A program made the translations under genes and the position numbers. Source: Drosophila persimilis (Eukaryota; Arthropoda; Insecta; Diptera; Drosophilidae). Taken from it: 64,000 nucleotides of DNA. The stretch spans positions 2,418,001 through 2,482,000 of the forward strand of contig NW_020825322.1 of the NCBI RefSeq assembly GCF_003286085.1, given 5' to 3'. Positions 11,562-24,497 of the stretch are shown here, piece after piece (position 1 is the stretch's first letter; every line of letters starts with the position of its first letter). Under the pieces are notes generated by a model. The model was given only the letters and a program-made list of their open reading frames with translations. It ran no database searches and was not told the origin of the DNA.

Positions 11562-13433
11562 CCTGGCGGTGCTAAGACCCAGCCGAAACGTGTCCTTCTT
11601 TTATTGTTTCATGGCCAAGGCAAGAAATGAGCGGTATCTTAATTCTTTTGAAGGGGAAACCTTTAAGCTCTAGATTTATAGAAAACTGATTTGCAAAGAT
11701 CCTGAGCTTTACCCCAAATCGCAAAGATCTACCATAAAGAATCCACATCGAATCTCCAGCTCAAAAGCTCTTTACTCTTCCGACACGACTGAGAAGTCGG
11801 GCAACCTCTCGATGCGATCTACATACCTTTTCAGTGGCCATAAATTTATGGATTACTAATGTTCACTAGGGTTGCCGTAATAGTACCATGGTTAGGTGCC
11901 TTTTGAGGTCTGTGATCGGACTCAAGAAGATTGGGTACTCTTCGAAAGAACCCCCTCAAAGTTCATCTAACATTGAAATACGAGTAGAGTATTCCCCCCC
12001 CTCCCACACACACAGAGTTAATTACACAGTTCTGCTCAATTTGCGGCCAATAAATTGAATCAGTTGCCAATTAGAAATGTATTGTATTCTTTTTAATCAA
12101 TTTCAATGCCAGCTCAGAAGGCGAGGGTGCAGTGTTCTCGGTTCTCGGTTCTCGCTCTCGCTCTCGATACCCTCTCGGTGCTCTCTCGGTACTCGTTGGG
12201 TCAAGCAAGGCCAAGAGTTGAACTTTACTCATGGGCCTGTTTGTTGTTGTTGTTCTGGCATAATAGAGGTGCTAAAGCCTGCTGTTGCTGGTGGTGGGGC
12301 AGCAGGTACGCTTTGCTTTATTGTTATAGCGCAAACAATTTCGTGTCATCCGCAATTAGGCAGGTTCAGGCTCGCGTAATATCGATTTAATTGCGCTCGG
12401 CTGCCTCTGGGGGCGGCGAAGGGGCTAGGACTTCCAGGAGGCGTGGGGGACCAAGACTAGGACTTCCAGATGGCTGGGCTGTGGACCCTACGAGTGTGGC
12501 GTATGCATGCCGTGGGGGAAACGGAGCGCCAAAACGAATTGAAAAGAAAGCGAGTGCGACACGCATAGACCGGCCAGGCGAGTACATGTAATGGTGCATG
12601 AATAGCACTCGTCGGTAGCAGGGAATGCCACTTATTCGAAATGATAGACGACAGACTTGGGATCCTTAGGGGCAAGGAACCATGCCGGTGATCAGCAGCT
12701 ACCGATCCTTCGTCGTGCGGTGGCTTTTCCCCATTCATTTTCATAATTTCCCTTAATATCCCGAATTACTGCACGGCGAATTCCATTGATGTGTGTGTTT
12801 GTGTCAAAATCATTCGAATGATGTCATTCCCTAATGGGAAATATTTACAGCGAATCAATGTCATTCGCAAATGTAGCAGAATGACGCCTACGAGTGCGAG
12901 TCCTGCCAGTGCCAGTGACTGTGTGCCTGTATGTTGCCATTCATGTCTTGCATGTGTGTGTGTGTGTGTGCTTGCATGTATGTAGGCGTGTTTAAAAAAA
13001 GGAATTGTTTATTATACAGCAGAAACAGCGGGAGGGCTTTCTATCTCTTATTCGCTGCCACTCCGCAACAACAACAGCAGCAATAATGGAAAAAAATGAG
13101 GAACACATGTCCGCTGGGCGCCCTGCTTTCTCCCTCTTCCTCTCCCTGTCCCTGGCCCCCTTTGGCCTAGCCTCCCCTGGCAGCAGGCGCCTTGTTGCAC
13201 ATGAATAGACACGCACGCACACACTTGCAATTACCCAGCCACTATCTTGGTGCAGGACCTGCCCCACTCTATGCCCCACTCTTGGCCTGCATTGTTTCTC
13301 CTCTCCTACTTGGCTTAAACGCTTTAAATTGTTCTTTATGTGGGCGCTCCTGTTGCTTGCAGAAAAATTTCCACCTAAGCGCATTTGGGGAATTTAAGCT
13401 CATTTTGAGCGCCTTTTGTTAAATCACTCAACA

Positions 13434-13454
13434 CTCTCTCTCTCTCTCTCTCTC
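13434..13454. repeat. (CT)n microsatellite
   Basis: A pure CT run of about 10 units. On the opposite strand it is a GAGA-type repeat. Confidence 0.9.
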
Positions 13455-13700
13455 CGCCAGCACACACAGACCCTCTGGGCACAGCGACTTGACTGGAAGG
13501 AAGGAGGGTTTCTTGGTGCGAAACGAGAGTCTGGGAGAGTCCTTTGATGCCCAAGCAAGCAAGGCCTGTTCCATCCCATTGTGCGGAGGGAGCCTTTGAG
13601 CCTAGGCTTGACGCAGCTCTCATTCCGTCGCTCTCTCTGTCTCGCTCTCCCTCTCTCTGGTGGGGAATAGCTACCTTCAAACAGATGTCATTACACCCGC

Positions 13701-13903
13701 CCGATACTCAAAGAGTATCTCTCTCTATTGTGGATATAAAAAGGGTTTTTAGTCGTCGTCGTCGCGCGTTGTTTTACTCATATCGGCGCGAGCGAGTGAG
13801 CAGGAGCTTGGCGAGTAAGCGAAGCGAGTGCGTCAGGGGCTTGGCGGGCAAGCGAAGCGAGTGAGTCAGGGGTAGGCGAACAAACGAAGCGAGTGCGCTT
13901 GTC
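13701..13903. repeat. Dispersed repeat copy 1 (CGTCGTCGT / TATCGGCGCGA) with 33-bp tandem units
   Basis: Begins near a short inverted sequence (GATACTCAAAGAGTATC) resembling the DINE-1 start. Then comes GTCGTCGTCGTCGCGCG, ACTCATATCGGCGCGAGCGA, and three diverged 33-bp tandem units starting at 13806, 13839 and 13872, each carrying CGAAGCGAGTG. The same core occurs at 45748 and 63351. Probably a small non-autonomous element of the species group; the family name is unknown to me. Confidence 0.6.
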
Positions 13904-16900
13904 CCCTATTGGGAATATATTTACTAATTAATATTTATTAATCTTCTCTGCAATTCTTTACTCTTCAGGGTTCCCTTGTCCTCAAAAGATTCTCTTAGCA
14001 GTCCCCCACCGCCCCTCCATTTCTCCCTTGGTTTTTTCCACTTTGTGGGCAAATTTATTCACACACCAAAAAACAATTGATGTTACTGTCTATTTTCATT
14101 GGGGATTATTACAATTTTGTTGTTCTTTATTGTGTGGTAGTGGCACAAAATGGCATTAAATTAAATAAAGACCCGTATTAGGCATGCCCCAGAGGGGTGG
14201 TGCCCAAGGGGGGTGCACGGTGGGGTGGCTAGGCCCTCTAGTAGGCTACGCCCCTCTGTTAAGGTAGTCCCTGCATGTACTATACTATACTTACTATATG
14301 CTAGGCTATGGATCAATAATGGGCACAAAGTTCCTAACAACAGCAGCAAAAAAAAAAGAAAGAAAAAAAAAGGAAAAAGGGTTAGACGAAATGGAGGCGT
14401 GCCTGGGGCTGTGAGGAAGGACTTTCTAATGCCTACAGGGGTGCTGCCAGGGTGGCAGGGGCTGTGGCAGGGGCAGTGGCAGAGGCAGGGTGGCAGCTAT
14501 TGCTATTATTGCTGTTGCAGTACAGTTAAGTCAATTTTTTCCATTACAGAAACAACAAGAAAAAACGAACTAAATGGCAACAATGTTCACTAAATTGTGC
14601 AAAACTTCATTGCGTTTTTCTTCTTCTTCTGTTTCTGTTTCTGCTTTTCCTTTTGTTTTGCTTTGTTTGAATTGTGCTTCTTATTTCTGCCATTGGTATT
14701 GGGTATTGCTATTCGTTCTCCTTCCTATTTGTGCTTGTTCTGGCTTGTTCTGGCCATGCCATCAATTAGGAAATGCATTCAGCTACAGGGTTTTCTGCAC
14801 TCGCCCAGATAGAGGCCTCTCTGTACTTAGGTTTATTCCTAATGGACTGAAGGAATATTCGAGTCCGATTTCCTCTAAAAATGTTACTATTTTTGGCGCC
14901 GGCAAAGAAAAAAAAAGAAAAGTGTAGTGCAGGGATAATCAATGGGAGAAAATTGTTCAACTGAATGTAAATTCCAGGGAAGCTCATGGCGTGGCTGGAA
15001 ATTCGATCAAAAATGTTCGATAAAGTGCGTTCTTTTTTTTTTTATAAATTATGAAAATATCGATTAAGCGATTGTTTATGCCAGTCGACTATTTATTGTT
15101 AATTATGAGTTCGTTTTTCTTTGCCAAAAAAATTTTCCCTGCATGCATTTCCACATTATCTTTTATTTTCGGCTAGCTCTTTTTTTTTTTTTTTTTCTCC
15201 CCTTTTTTTTGAGAGCACATATTATATTTCAATAATTCCTTGATTATGTAGTTATCCTTCCGAGCACGCGTTCAATCAATTCGAATCGAATTCGAATCGA
15301 TCCAAAAAAAAATACGAATTGCATTTTGTCCTTGCGGCCGTGAGTGGACGGATGGCTGGATGGATGGATGGCTGGGGTAGGGACATGGCTAAGGACATGG
15401 ACATTGAGGTGCAGCAGCGAGACGACGATATTGGAAATGCAGTAAATAATAAAGTGCAAAACGGTGGAGAGTGCATGTGGGTGCGCCTGTGGTGCGGGTG
15501 GAGGTGCAGAGCGCACCTGCATAACGCATACAGTGCACTCTGCTCGTACAGGGATGAGCAGCAGTGTAAGGTGCTGCCTCTGCCGCTGCCGCTGCCGCTG
15601 CCTGGGGGGAGGCCGCACATTGAAGCGGCTCTATGCGGACTTATGCAAATGTCGCACTGCGATATCCACCAACAAAAAAGAGTCGCGAAGAAAACAAAAG
15701 GGAACCCGAACGGAACAGAACTAAGCCGAACAAAACAGGACGGGGCGAACAAAAAAAAAAGCAAAAAAGAGAATTGTGCACTTGAAAAGCGGCCAAATCG
15801 ATGTCAGAGCCAGCCCCAGTCCCAGCAGAAAAGGAATATAAAAAGATGGCGAATCTCTCTCTCTCTCACTCTCTTTCACTCTCTCGCTTGGAGTTATCGC
15901 AGTTTTCCACGGTTCACACAGGGACAAAATGGGGACAATCCCAGAGAAAGATGGAGAAAACCAAGTGAGAATACGACTTAGATTGATGAAGAGCCAGCGA
16001 ACAAAGATCTTTGTCCTTTGCGGGGGGCGGGGAAATCCACTGAAGAAAGTTATGTGCTATGAAAAAACGAAATCAGTAAAAGGGAACTGCGGAAGATTTG
16101 TACTCTGTTGCGCTCCTCCGGTAATCCCAGGGAATTGACAGAGAAGGAACGTTACCCCCCAGGCACATAAACATAGCCCCATCCAGCCAACTTTCTCTCT
16201 CTCGCCTGCGTATATCCTTCTTCTTGGTAGAGACATAATCTTTGGTCTTCTATGATTATATCTATTAGCTGTAGCTGTTTCCACTTGACAGATCTATAAG
16301 CCATTGGTCTTTGCTTTTCTTTTACAAAACAGATCTTGAATCGTTCGTGGGACTACCCTATCAAGGAGTACTCTAGGAAGGTATCTTCCTTATCCGTTTG
16401 TTCCGTCAGCCGTCACCCGCTTTTTGTGGGTTCAAACAGATTTAACCCAGGAATAAGAACCAAAATTAACCCAACAGACCATTTTCAACGAAATTTCAAG
16501 CCTTTTGAGGTTTTGGTGACCATTTGCGACACACACACACACACAATCCAGAACCACAGGCAACCACCTATGGCCAAGAGCCGCAGAGTCTTGTCAACTT
16601 ATTTAGTGCCTGGCCGCAAGAACCCAATCACAAACAGAGGGGCAAGGGGCAGGGGGCAGGGGGCAAGAGGCAGGGTGCAAGGGTGAAGCGTTAGCGGGAT
16701 AGAGTACATAAAAACAATGCACTGACAACACGCAACCCAAACAGCAACAGCAACAACAACAGCGACTAACTAAACTTAGTTTAGACGGCGGGAAATTTCG
16801 CAGACCGCAGCGACCAGAAAACAGAACCCAGAACCAAACCAAAGCCAAAGAGGGAGAGAGAGAGTAGGGAGAGCAGGGAGAGCAGGGAGGGCAGGGAGAG

Positions 16901-19900
16901 CGAGAGCGGAGGAGCTGTAAGCAGCAAGCCCATCAGCGACCACCAACTAAACATTACGCATACGCCTCACTGGCCACACACCCACACAAACACACGCACA
17001 CACACCCACACACACCCACACACACCCACACACTTTCTCTCTCTCTTTCCATTAAAAGGACCGCAGCTGAAGCAGCGCAGCAGCAGCGAACAGCGAACAG
17101 CCAACAGCTAACAGCTAACAGCAGCTGCCAAAGCTCTCACAGAAAACACGAACGAAACGAAAAAGAACTGCATGAAATACATTTAGGCCAAGACGAAACC
17201 GAACTTGAAATACCCTGGCAATAAAAGAATCTAATCAGAGGATGGCCATAAAGAATCCACAGTCAGAACAGATGAAAAAACAAACCCCAACTAGTGGGTT
17301 CAAAGGAAAAAATATATATGTAAATATTAAGATTAGTATTATAATTATTTCTGGAAGTCCTACATATTTCTGGGGGACCTTAGGATCAACATTCATCTGT
17401 ACTTCCTTCTCAAGGTTACCAACAACTCACCAAACCGGGAGTACCCTCTGCTGGGTACCGGCTTCGTACAAAATACGGAGTAGTACAAAAAAGTGGGCGA
17501 CGACCTTTTGCACGGAATTCATTGTCAAGTCGTGTGTGCAGCGAGAGAAAGGCAGACCGCCGGCAGGAACAGTAGGGAAAGTGTGGACGGGATCAGGACG
17601 GAACGGGAACGGGAACTGGACCTGGACCTGGACCTGGACCTGACACAAAACTGTTGACGAAGTCGAGCCACTTCAAACAGTTTTTTACCCACACACCCAC
17701 CTCTGCTGCTGGCCGCCTTGCGTTTATTAAAACTAATTAAAATGTTTAAAACATTTATAGAACAAACGGAATGGAATGGAACGAAGAGAACGGGCGAGAA
17801 AGGGAAACGGAAACGGGAACAGAATGGAAGGCCACCGCTAAACAATGGATGGATAAGGACATTCGAGGTGCCCTGACTGTGGCTGTGGCTCTGGCGCTGG
17901 CCCTGGGTCCCCTGGTCCTTAACCGCTAACTTAATTGCGGCAATTAAGTTGGCAACAATCATATTCACCTAGGCCATTACCTCCTTCCACATTGCACCCA
18001 CCCATCTGCCACACGACACGCTCCCCACTCCCACTGCCGTTCAGCACCGCAAACTTGACAAAGTATATTTATTTTTTTATAAACGGAAATTATTGGTAAG
18101 TGATGAAGGGTAGGGCCATGAAAAAGTTCTTCTGGTAATGGTAATATCTGCCCTGGATTGTAATTTGGTGTAAAAAAACGACCATTTTCCCTATCGATTG
18201 AGTGGGAAATGAAATTTTTCTTTGTCCGGCGTACAACTTTTCTAAGTGGTGTTGCAGGCTGGGAAGTTGAACATCTGGCTTGAGGTGTTGCACAACAGTT
18301 TAGACCAACTTTAATGTAGATCAACTCGACTCCGATTCGGCCACATCCGAATGTACAGAATATTACGATCGATATTTGCTTTTTGCTTGTCATTTTTTGG
18401 GTGGAACGTTTATAAAGCATTACAGTGTTTTTTTTTTCTTCTGTTAATTGAAAAGGCAGTGGGCTGGCTGGAGAATATGTAGTTCGTGTTTGTGACAAAG
18501 GAACCATCATTTACCATGGCTTTTGAGGTCTACTTCTGTGTCCCTTGCAGGTGGTTGGGTGGGTTCTGTTCTCAATGTTCCCCTTCGATGGTGCTTTCTA
18601 TCGTTGCTTGCAGAGTTCTGTAGAAAAATGTCCGTCAGTTGTGTCATAAATTCCAAAAAAATATTACAAAATGTCAATTTGTCGAACTTTTCAGCATTAA
18701 AGGTTTCCCTGAAACTGTAAATTCCGTAATGCAAAAATCCAAATATATTAAAATTCGTAAAAAAGTCTTCAGTAGTTATGGTAGGGTATGGTTTATGGCC
18801 ATGCCACATCTTGAGATTTACTCAAATCGCCATGGATTGTCCCCCATTATCGAGGATATGTGGTCCTATCCGTATATAAAATTTCCCCATAAATCTCCGC
18901 TCTCAAGCTTCAAGTACCCGAGAGGTTGAATTACTTGAAAATTGCAATGTTTTGTTCAGGTACGCTTTAATATTTGAAATTTTTATTGGTTGACTTTAAT
19001 GTGTTTTATTATTGTATTTGGTTCTCCTGTGGCTTCCTCTCTCTCTGTCGCTCTTTGGCGATTTCTTTATGGGCTTCTTTAGTTTACCCCCGTCCCACAT
19101 TGGACCCTTCTTCCTCCCGGCGTTCGGAGTCAGGGCTGGAGAAGAAAATTGCGTCTCTCTGATTTCCGCGCTGGGACCCGGAAAAGTTCCAGATAAGAAT
19201 GGTTCGTGTTCGCTTAAAGAAGGGCAACAACAACAACAACAAAAACGTGAGCCAGCGAGAAGAAAAAGAGAGAGCAAAAAAAGGAGAGCCCAAAAGAGGA
19301 ATAAATATAACGAAAATATACAAGAAATGCTAAATAAATAAATAAATAATGAAAAATAACGATAAAAAATATACCAACGCCTGCCCTGGCACCGCCGCCC
19401 GGATACCCCCCCATATCTGCTCCACTCTCCGCTCTCCGCTCTGCACTCTGCACTCGTCCACGCTCTCCAAAAGCCCCTGCTCTCCTGGAACCATTGCCAT
19501 TTGCTGTCAACGCGGCGGCGGTCGCGACAGGAAGACGATTTGCAGCCATTTGTCATGTTGTTGGGGAGGGGGGAGGGGGGGTCGGGATGCAGGATGCAGG
19601 GGGACTGGGAAGCGGAAGTGCTGCCGAAAAATAAAATATATTGTAGGGTATGGCCGGGGAGCAACGGAGTGTGTGGGGGGGTGGGGGAGGAAGAGGGGAA
19701 ATCGTTTGTTGTTGTTTGGTTTCATTTCTCGTTTGTTGTCGAACTGGAGGGGAGGGAGTCTGTGAGGGGGGGGAGGGGTTCTGTGAGGGATATCCGAAAG
19801 AGGCCTTGGATTTGGGGACGTGGAGGGCACGGAGGAGGAGGGGGGGGGGGGAGGAGTGTTAAAATATATAAGCAGTAAATAAGCTTAAAAGCCGCGTGGG

Positions 19901-20727
19901 CGGCTCCATTCAGCCTCCCTTTTCAGCTACAGTGAAGACTCCCAACTGGCGAAAATCGAAATTCTACGATTAATATCCGAATCATTGTGGCATCGAGTTT
20001 TGCAACGTTCTAAAAAATATCCCATATAATAAATAATATATTTTTTGTTTCTCTTTTCAGAGCTTATTACTTGTACTTGTGCTGACTGTACTTATTGTTT
20101 GGTTGCTTTTGGAAATTTATGCGTCTTGATTCTTCACACATGCAGAGGGCTCCCAGTCCCCCCCCCAAACCCCCAAACCCCCATTGCCCATAACATTTCA
20201 AACTGTTGGCAATTGCAGCTCTGTGAGACAGAGAGAAGAGGGGGGGGCTGTAGGGGGGAAGGAGAGGCAGGAAAAGTACGATATTTTTCCCACATTGCTC
20301 GTGGCCCGTTGTAAATTTCATTTTAGAGTCGGAAACGCGCAAAAGTTTGGCAGCCTCAATGGACTGCCGCAAAAAAGAAAATCAGTACCCTGCCACGCCC
20401 CCCCATTACACCCGCCCACCCAGCACAGGGCCGGGGGTGGGCCTGGTCCGTAGGTAGGGTATATACCGACAGGTATATATATTACAGATCTCCAAAAAAC
20501 ACAACGAACGAAGGACTCTCTATCGCCTCTCCATGAGGATTGGTGAGGTTCCTTAAATCAAGAAATAGCTGTATCATATGGGATATTAATTCGTAGCTAC
20601 TGGGTATCCACATGGTCGGGGCAATCCTCTCTTTCTCTCTCTCTCTCCGGCTTTTCTCATACCCTTAAATTTTATGGCTTTGCTCTTTCTGTTTGCTCCC
20701 AAATTTCAGTTTGTTGGACTGTGTTTT
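13904..20727. other. Gene-poor DNA, probable kirre 5' intron (part 2)
   Basis: No supportable coding sequence. It holds T-runs near 15181, (CT)n at 15856-15884, (CA)n at 16529-16545 and 16978-17035, (CCTGGA)n at 17619-17642 and G-rich stretches at 19563-19860. A CAN-rich, UTR-like plus-strand stretch lies at about 16720-17170. The long open frames at 15319-15981 (plus) and 18996-19664 (minus) are low-complexity and I do not accept them. Confidence 0.55.
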
Positions 20728-21884
20728 TATACCCGATACTCAAAATGAGTATTGGGGTATATTAGATTTGTGGTAAAAGTGGATGTGTGTAACGTCCAGA
20801 AGGAATCGTTTCCGACCCCATAAAGTATATATATTCTTGATCAGCATCAATAGCCGAGTCGATTGAGCCATGTCTGTCTGTCCGTCTGTCCGTCTGTCCG
20901 TCTGTCCGTCCGTCCGTCTGTCCGTCTGTCCGTCCGTCCGTCTGTCCGTCTGTCCGTCCCCTTCAGCGCCTAATGCTCAAAGACTATAAGAGCCAGAGCA
21001 ACGATGTTTTGGATCCAGACTTCTGTGATATGTCACTGCTACAAAAATATTTCAAAACTTTGCCCCGCCCACTTCCGCCCCCACAAAGGGCGAAAATCTG
21101 TGGCATCCACAATTTTAAAGATACGAGAAAACCAAAAACGCAGAATCGTAGAGAATGACCATATCTTTTAGACTGCGAAATCTGAATTGGATCGTATTAT
21201 TATTATAGTCAGCATCAAGAAAACAATTTCATTTTTTCTCGCCCTGTCTCTCTCTAACACACACGTAGCATAGGCGGCTTTGCTTAGAGTAAAACATTAG
21301 CGCCTAGATCTCAGAGACCATAAAAGCTAGAGCAACCAAATTTGGTATCCACACTCCTAATATATCGGACCGAGACGAGTTTGTTTCAAAATTTCGCCAC
21401 ACCCCCTTCCGCCCCCGCAAAGAATGCAAATCTTGGGATATTCACAAATCTCAGAGACTATTAAAGCTAGAGTAACCAAATTTGGTATCCGCACTTCTGT
21501 TAGATCTCACTATAAAACGTATATCTCAAAATTTCGCCCCACCCCCTTCCGCCCACACAAAGGACGAAAATCTGTTGCATCCACAATATTGCAGATTTGC
21601 GAAAACGAAAAACGCAGAATCATAGATAATGACCATATCTATCAGATTGCTGAATCTGGATCAGATCAGATAATTTTTGTAGCCAAAAGGAACAAATCAA
21701 TTTGCATTGGCTACGCAGCGCCCGACGTCACGCTCAGACTGATTTTCTGTCTCTCTCGCACGCACTCTTTGTCGTGTCGTTTAATATTAGCGGCGCTGCC
21801 GGAGGAGAGCCATACTGACTTAGTATCGGGTATAACTGTAGAGTTGCGGTGTCCGCAGCAACTCACAACGTTCCCCCTCGTTTT
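20728..21884 (+). mobile_element. DINE-1/INE-1 (Helentron-like) non-autonomous element, near full length
   Basis: Starts with TATACCCGATACTC and a short inverted partner (GAGTATTGGGGTAT). It continues through the family's conserved block (CAGAAGGAATCGTTTCCGAC, then AAAGTATATATATTCTTGA) into a (GTCY)n array at 20877-20960. Then follow three diverged internal units sharing AAGCTAGAGCAACC-like and TTCCGCCC-like blocks (about 20965, 21300 and 21430). It ends with a GAGTTGC/GCAACTC hairpin and CGTTCCCCCTCGTTTT, the typical 3' end. It has no coding capacity; such elements move using proteins supplied by an autonomous Helentron. Confidence 0.88.
20877..20960. repeat. (GTCY)n array inside DINE-1
   Basis: Alternating GTCT/GTCC tetramers, the usual internal microsatellite of DINE-1 elements. 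Confidence 0.9.
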
Positions 21885-24497
21885 GTACTACATGTGTGGG
21901 AGTATGAGTGTGTGTGCGTGTGTGTGAGTGTGTTTTGTTTCAACAATTTATTCAAATTGAGTTTCGCCGACTGCCGACTGCCGGCCATAACTCAAAGCGA
22001 AGTTTCTCTGCGTTCAAAAAAGAAATATTTCTCGCTTTGGTCCTTTCACTCTCCCACTCCCACTTTCTCCCTTTCTCTCTAAGCACACATTCCATTCCCC
22101 TGCCTCGGCCCGAACTGGCCCTCCATCTCCCTCTAAGCAGGTGTTGATGGCTCCATTTTGATGGAGCAGCAGCTAAGCGGAAGCCGCAAAAGTGCGTGAG
22201 TCATAAAAATAAATTCTCTCTACTAGGCCCAAAAGTTCCCGGACGGGGCAACCGAAAACCAGAAAAACGAAATCCAAGCAAAAGAAATGGGGGAAAAACA
22301 ACAGCGAAAAGGAAAGTTTGTCAGGAACTTTGAATTATTCGCATTTGGCAGTCAATCAGAGAGTGCGATTCAGAGAGAGAGAGGGAGAGACCCTGTCCTG
22401 GTCTAGATCATGGACAACTGGAAGGAGACCTCCGATGGGCAAAGATATATGGAATAAGATATGGTTCGAATTTGTAATCGCTGATCAAATATTGATTCGG
22501 AGGAAGGCATAGATAAAATCCATGCTAAATCATCCTTCACATCTGACACGATGCCATACGAGCACTCCTCCGCCATCTCTGCCCCCCGAGCCCTTTTCTG
22601 TGTGCACTCTTTTCTGGCCATAACTTGCTGCAGGCGCCACCACCCCGTGCCAACCCGCCGCCCAGCTTCAGCCTCATTTGTCACATACTCTCCTCCTCTC
22701 GCACGGACCAGAGGCAGGCAGGCTCCCGGGGCTCCCAGGACTGCTGCTTTTCCCCCGAAAAACTTCACTCTGTGTCATTAAGGCTGGAGTGCAGACTGGG
22801 ACTTGGAGTTTTGGAGAGTCCGGGTGCCGGGTGGCGGGTGGCGGGTGGCGGGTGCCGGGTTCCGGGTCTCGAGCCCCGGGTCCGGGTCGAAGTTCGGAAA
22901 GGAGCGACCTCAATGCGGACACGTCTCGGAACGGGGCACAGATGGGACAGAGACAGAGACAGCGACAGAGCCGGAGCCGGAGCCGGAGCCAAGCAGCGAG
23001 ACTCTTTCATGTCACGTGCAGGTTAAGCAGAGTGCGAGGACAGAGGGCGGGCGAGGGGTTAGCCATAAAACGTGGCCAAGACTTGAACGGGGGCTTCGCT
23101 TAACCGAACAAAGGCAAAAATTCTTCTTCTCTTTTTCTCATCTTTTTCCCCTTTTTTCCTTTTTTTTTTGGCCAGAATGTTGTAAACGTATCAATGCGAT
23201 TTATGCAGGAATGCCATGGTCCTATCCCAACAAATATCCCTCACCCCCCACCACCCACCCCTAACTCATTGCCACACCCACCAGCCGCCCTCTCATACAT
23301 GCATAAGTCGCTGCAGCAAAATGTCGCGATAAAAACGAAAAGAAGCCAAGGAAAAGCCTCATCTTCGACCATGGGATGCCCGCTTTTCATGAAATATTTA
23401 TATGGAAAAAATTTAAGTTTTCCAAATAAAAGAACGGGTAGCCTTTAAGAATATACGAGTAATACGCCCTTCGAGCCAGGAGGTACGTGGTAGAAGTGTA
23501 AGAAGTGTAAGAAGTGTAAGAAAATCCAAAATCACCCAAGAAAATGCAAAATAAATTGGCAGCCACCTTTGGTATGTCCCTCTATCCTCGCCCCACTCGA
23601 GGCTCCCTTCCATCGCCCTTTGCTGTTGCATATTTCAATGCCGCAGGGCCACAGCAGCGGCAACAGCAAAAGGGAGAAAAATCTGTGACAATTTGGTCCT
23701 CATTGTCGCTTGTCTCTGGCTCAGCCACAAAAATTCTTGGCAACATTTCTCCTCTTTTGCATCTATTTCTAGGTCTTCTAAGGTCGGTCTGGCATGTACC
23801 GCCCATTGGGCTCTGTTCTACATCGTCTCCGACTCCGTAGATTGAGCTGAATTTCTTGTCAATTGCCAGGATGGCCATTAATCAAAGGGTGGGCCAAACA
23901 CAAAAATGTACGAAGCACCGAAAGAGGAGAAAACTCTGTCTGCATTTGCTACAAAGAAATCGAGGCAAAAAAATAAATAAATAAAAATAAGAAATGCTTT
24001 CAAATGAAAGCCAAGAAATTAAGAGCAAAACAAGCAAAACGTTGACTTCAAATTAGGCAGAAAACAATTTTGAATAATTATGACAATTTGAAAAGTTTTT
24101 GATTCTATTGACTCAAGGAACGGCAGGAAGGAGCAAGGCCAGGACCATCCCAGAGAAAACGCAACTGAAGGAGAAAAAAGGGGAACGCACAGAAGGGGCG
24201 GCAACAAAACAGAGAGAGAGAGAGAGAGAGCGAGAGAGTGGGGACATGGTGGAGCCAGTGGGCGTGGGTCAACAATTAATCACTTAATTAGATGAACGAA
24301 CAAAATGAAAAGTGTTGAAGTGAATGATTTGGCCCCAGGGGGAAAGGGCACAGCGAATCAGCGATGGGCGGCAACGTGAAAATATCGATGCAGGATGAAA
24401 CAAGGAAGAAACAAGCTAATCAAAAATAATGAATCATCAAAATTAATGATTTTCTTTAATAAATAAATGATCATGTTGCCAAAAAACAACGTTGATG
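21885..24497. other. Gene-poor DNA, probable kirre 5' intron (part 3)
   Basis: No supportable gene. It contains the GGG-repeat array at 22822-22887, a (GGAGCC)n patch at 22969-22991, poly-T at 23161-23169 and a (GA)n run at 24210-24230. Confidence 0.55.
22822..22887 (+). repeat. GGGTGGC-type minisatellite, G-quadruplex-like
   Basis: At least seven GGG runs separated by exactly 4 nt (TGCC, TGGC, TGGC, TGGC, TGCC, TTCC, TCTC), followed by two more GGG runs. This fits the simple quadruplex rule on the plus strand. Confidence 0.85.

Larger units (their letters stand above)
5743..13690. other. Gene-poor DNA, probable kirre 5' intron (part 1)
   Basis: Nothing coding that I can support. It contains purine-rich and (GA)n stretches (7043-7090, 7636-7670), (CA)n near 7412, a GT/CG-rich stretch at 8660-8730, a perfect hairpin (10690-10738), CTGTAT repeats (11238-11289), a G16 run (11546-11561) and (TG)n at 12954-12970. 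Open frames here are low-complexity or unlike any family I know. Confidence 0.6.

Noticed and set aside
15319..15981. 220-aa plus-strand open frame
   Set aside because: Low-complexity (MAGWMDGW repeats, PLPLPLP, KKKSKK) with no recognisable domain; explained by microsatellite-rich DNA.
18996..19664. 222-aa minus-strand open frame
   Set aside because: Runs of Leu/Phe/Cys from poly-pyrimidine DNA; no domain and no promoter or splice context.
22455..22470. GGTTCGAAT sequence resembling a tRNA T-arm
   Set aside because: No acceptor or anticodon stems around it; the same string occurs at 47044 by chance.
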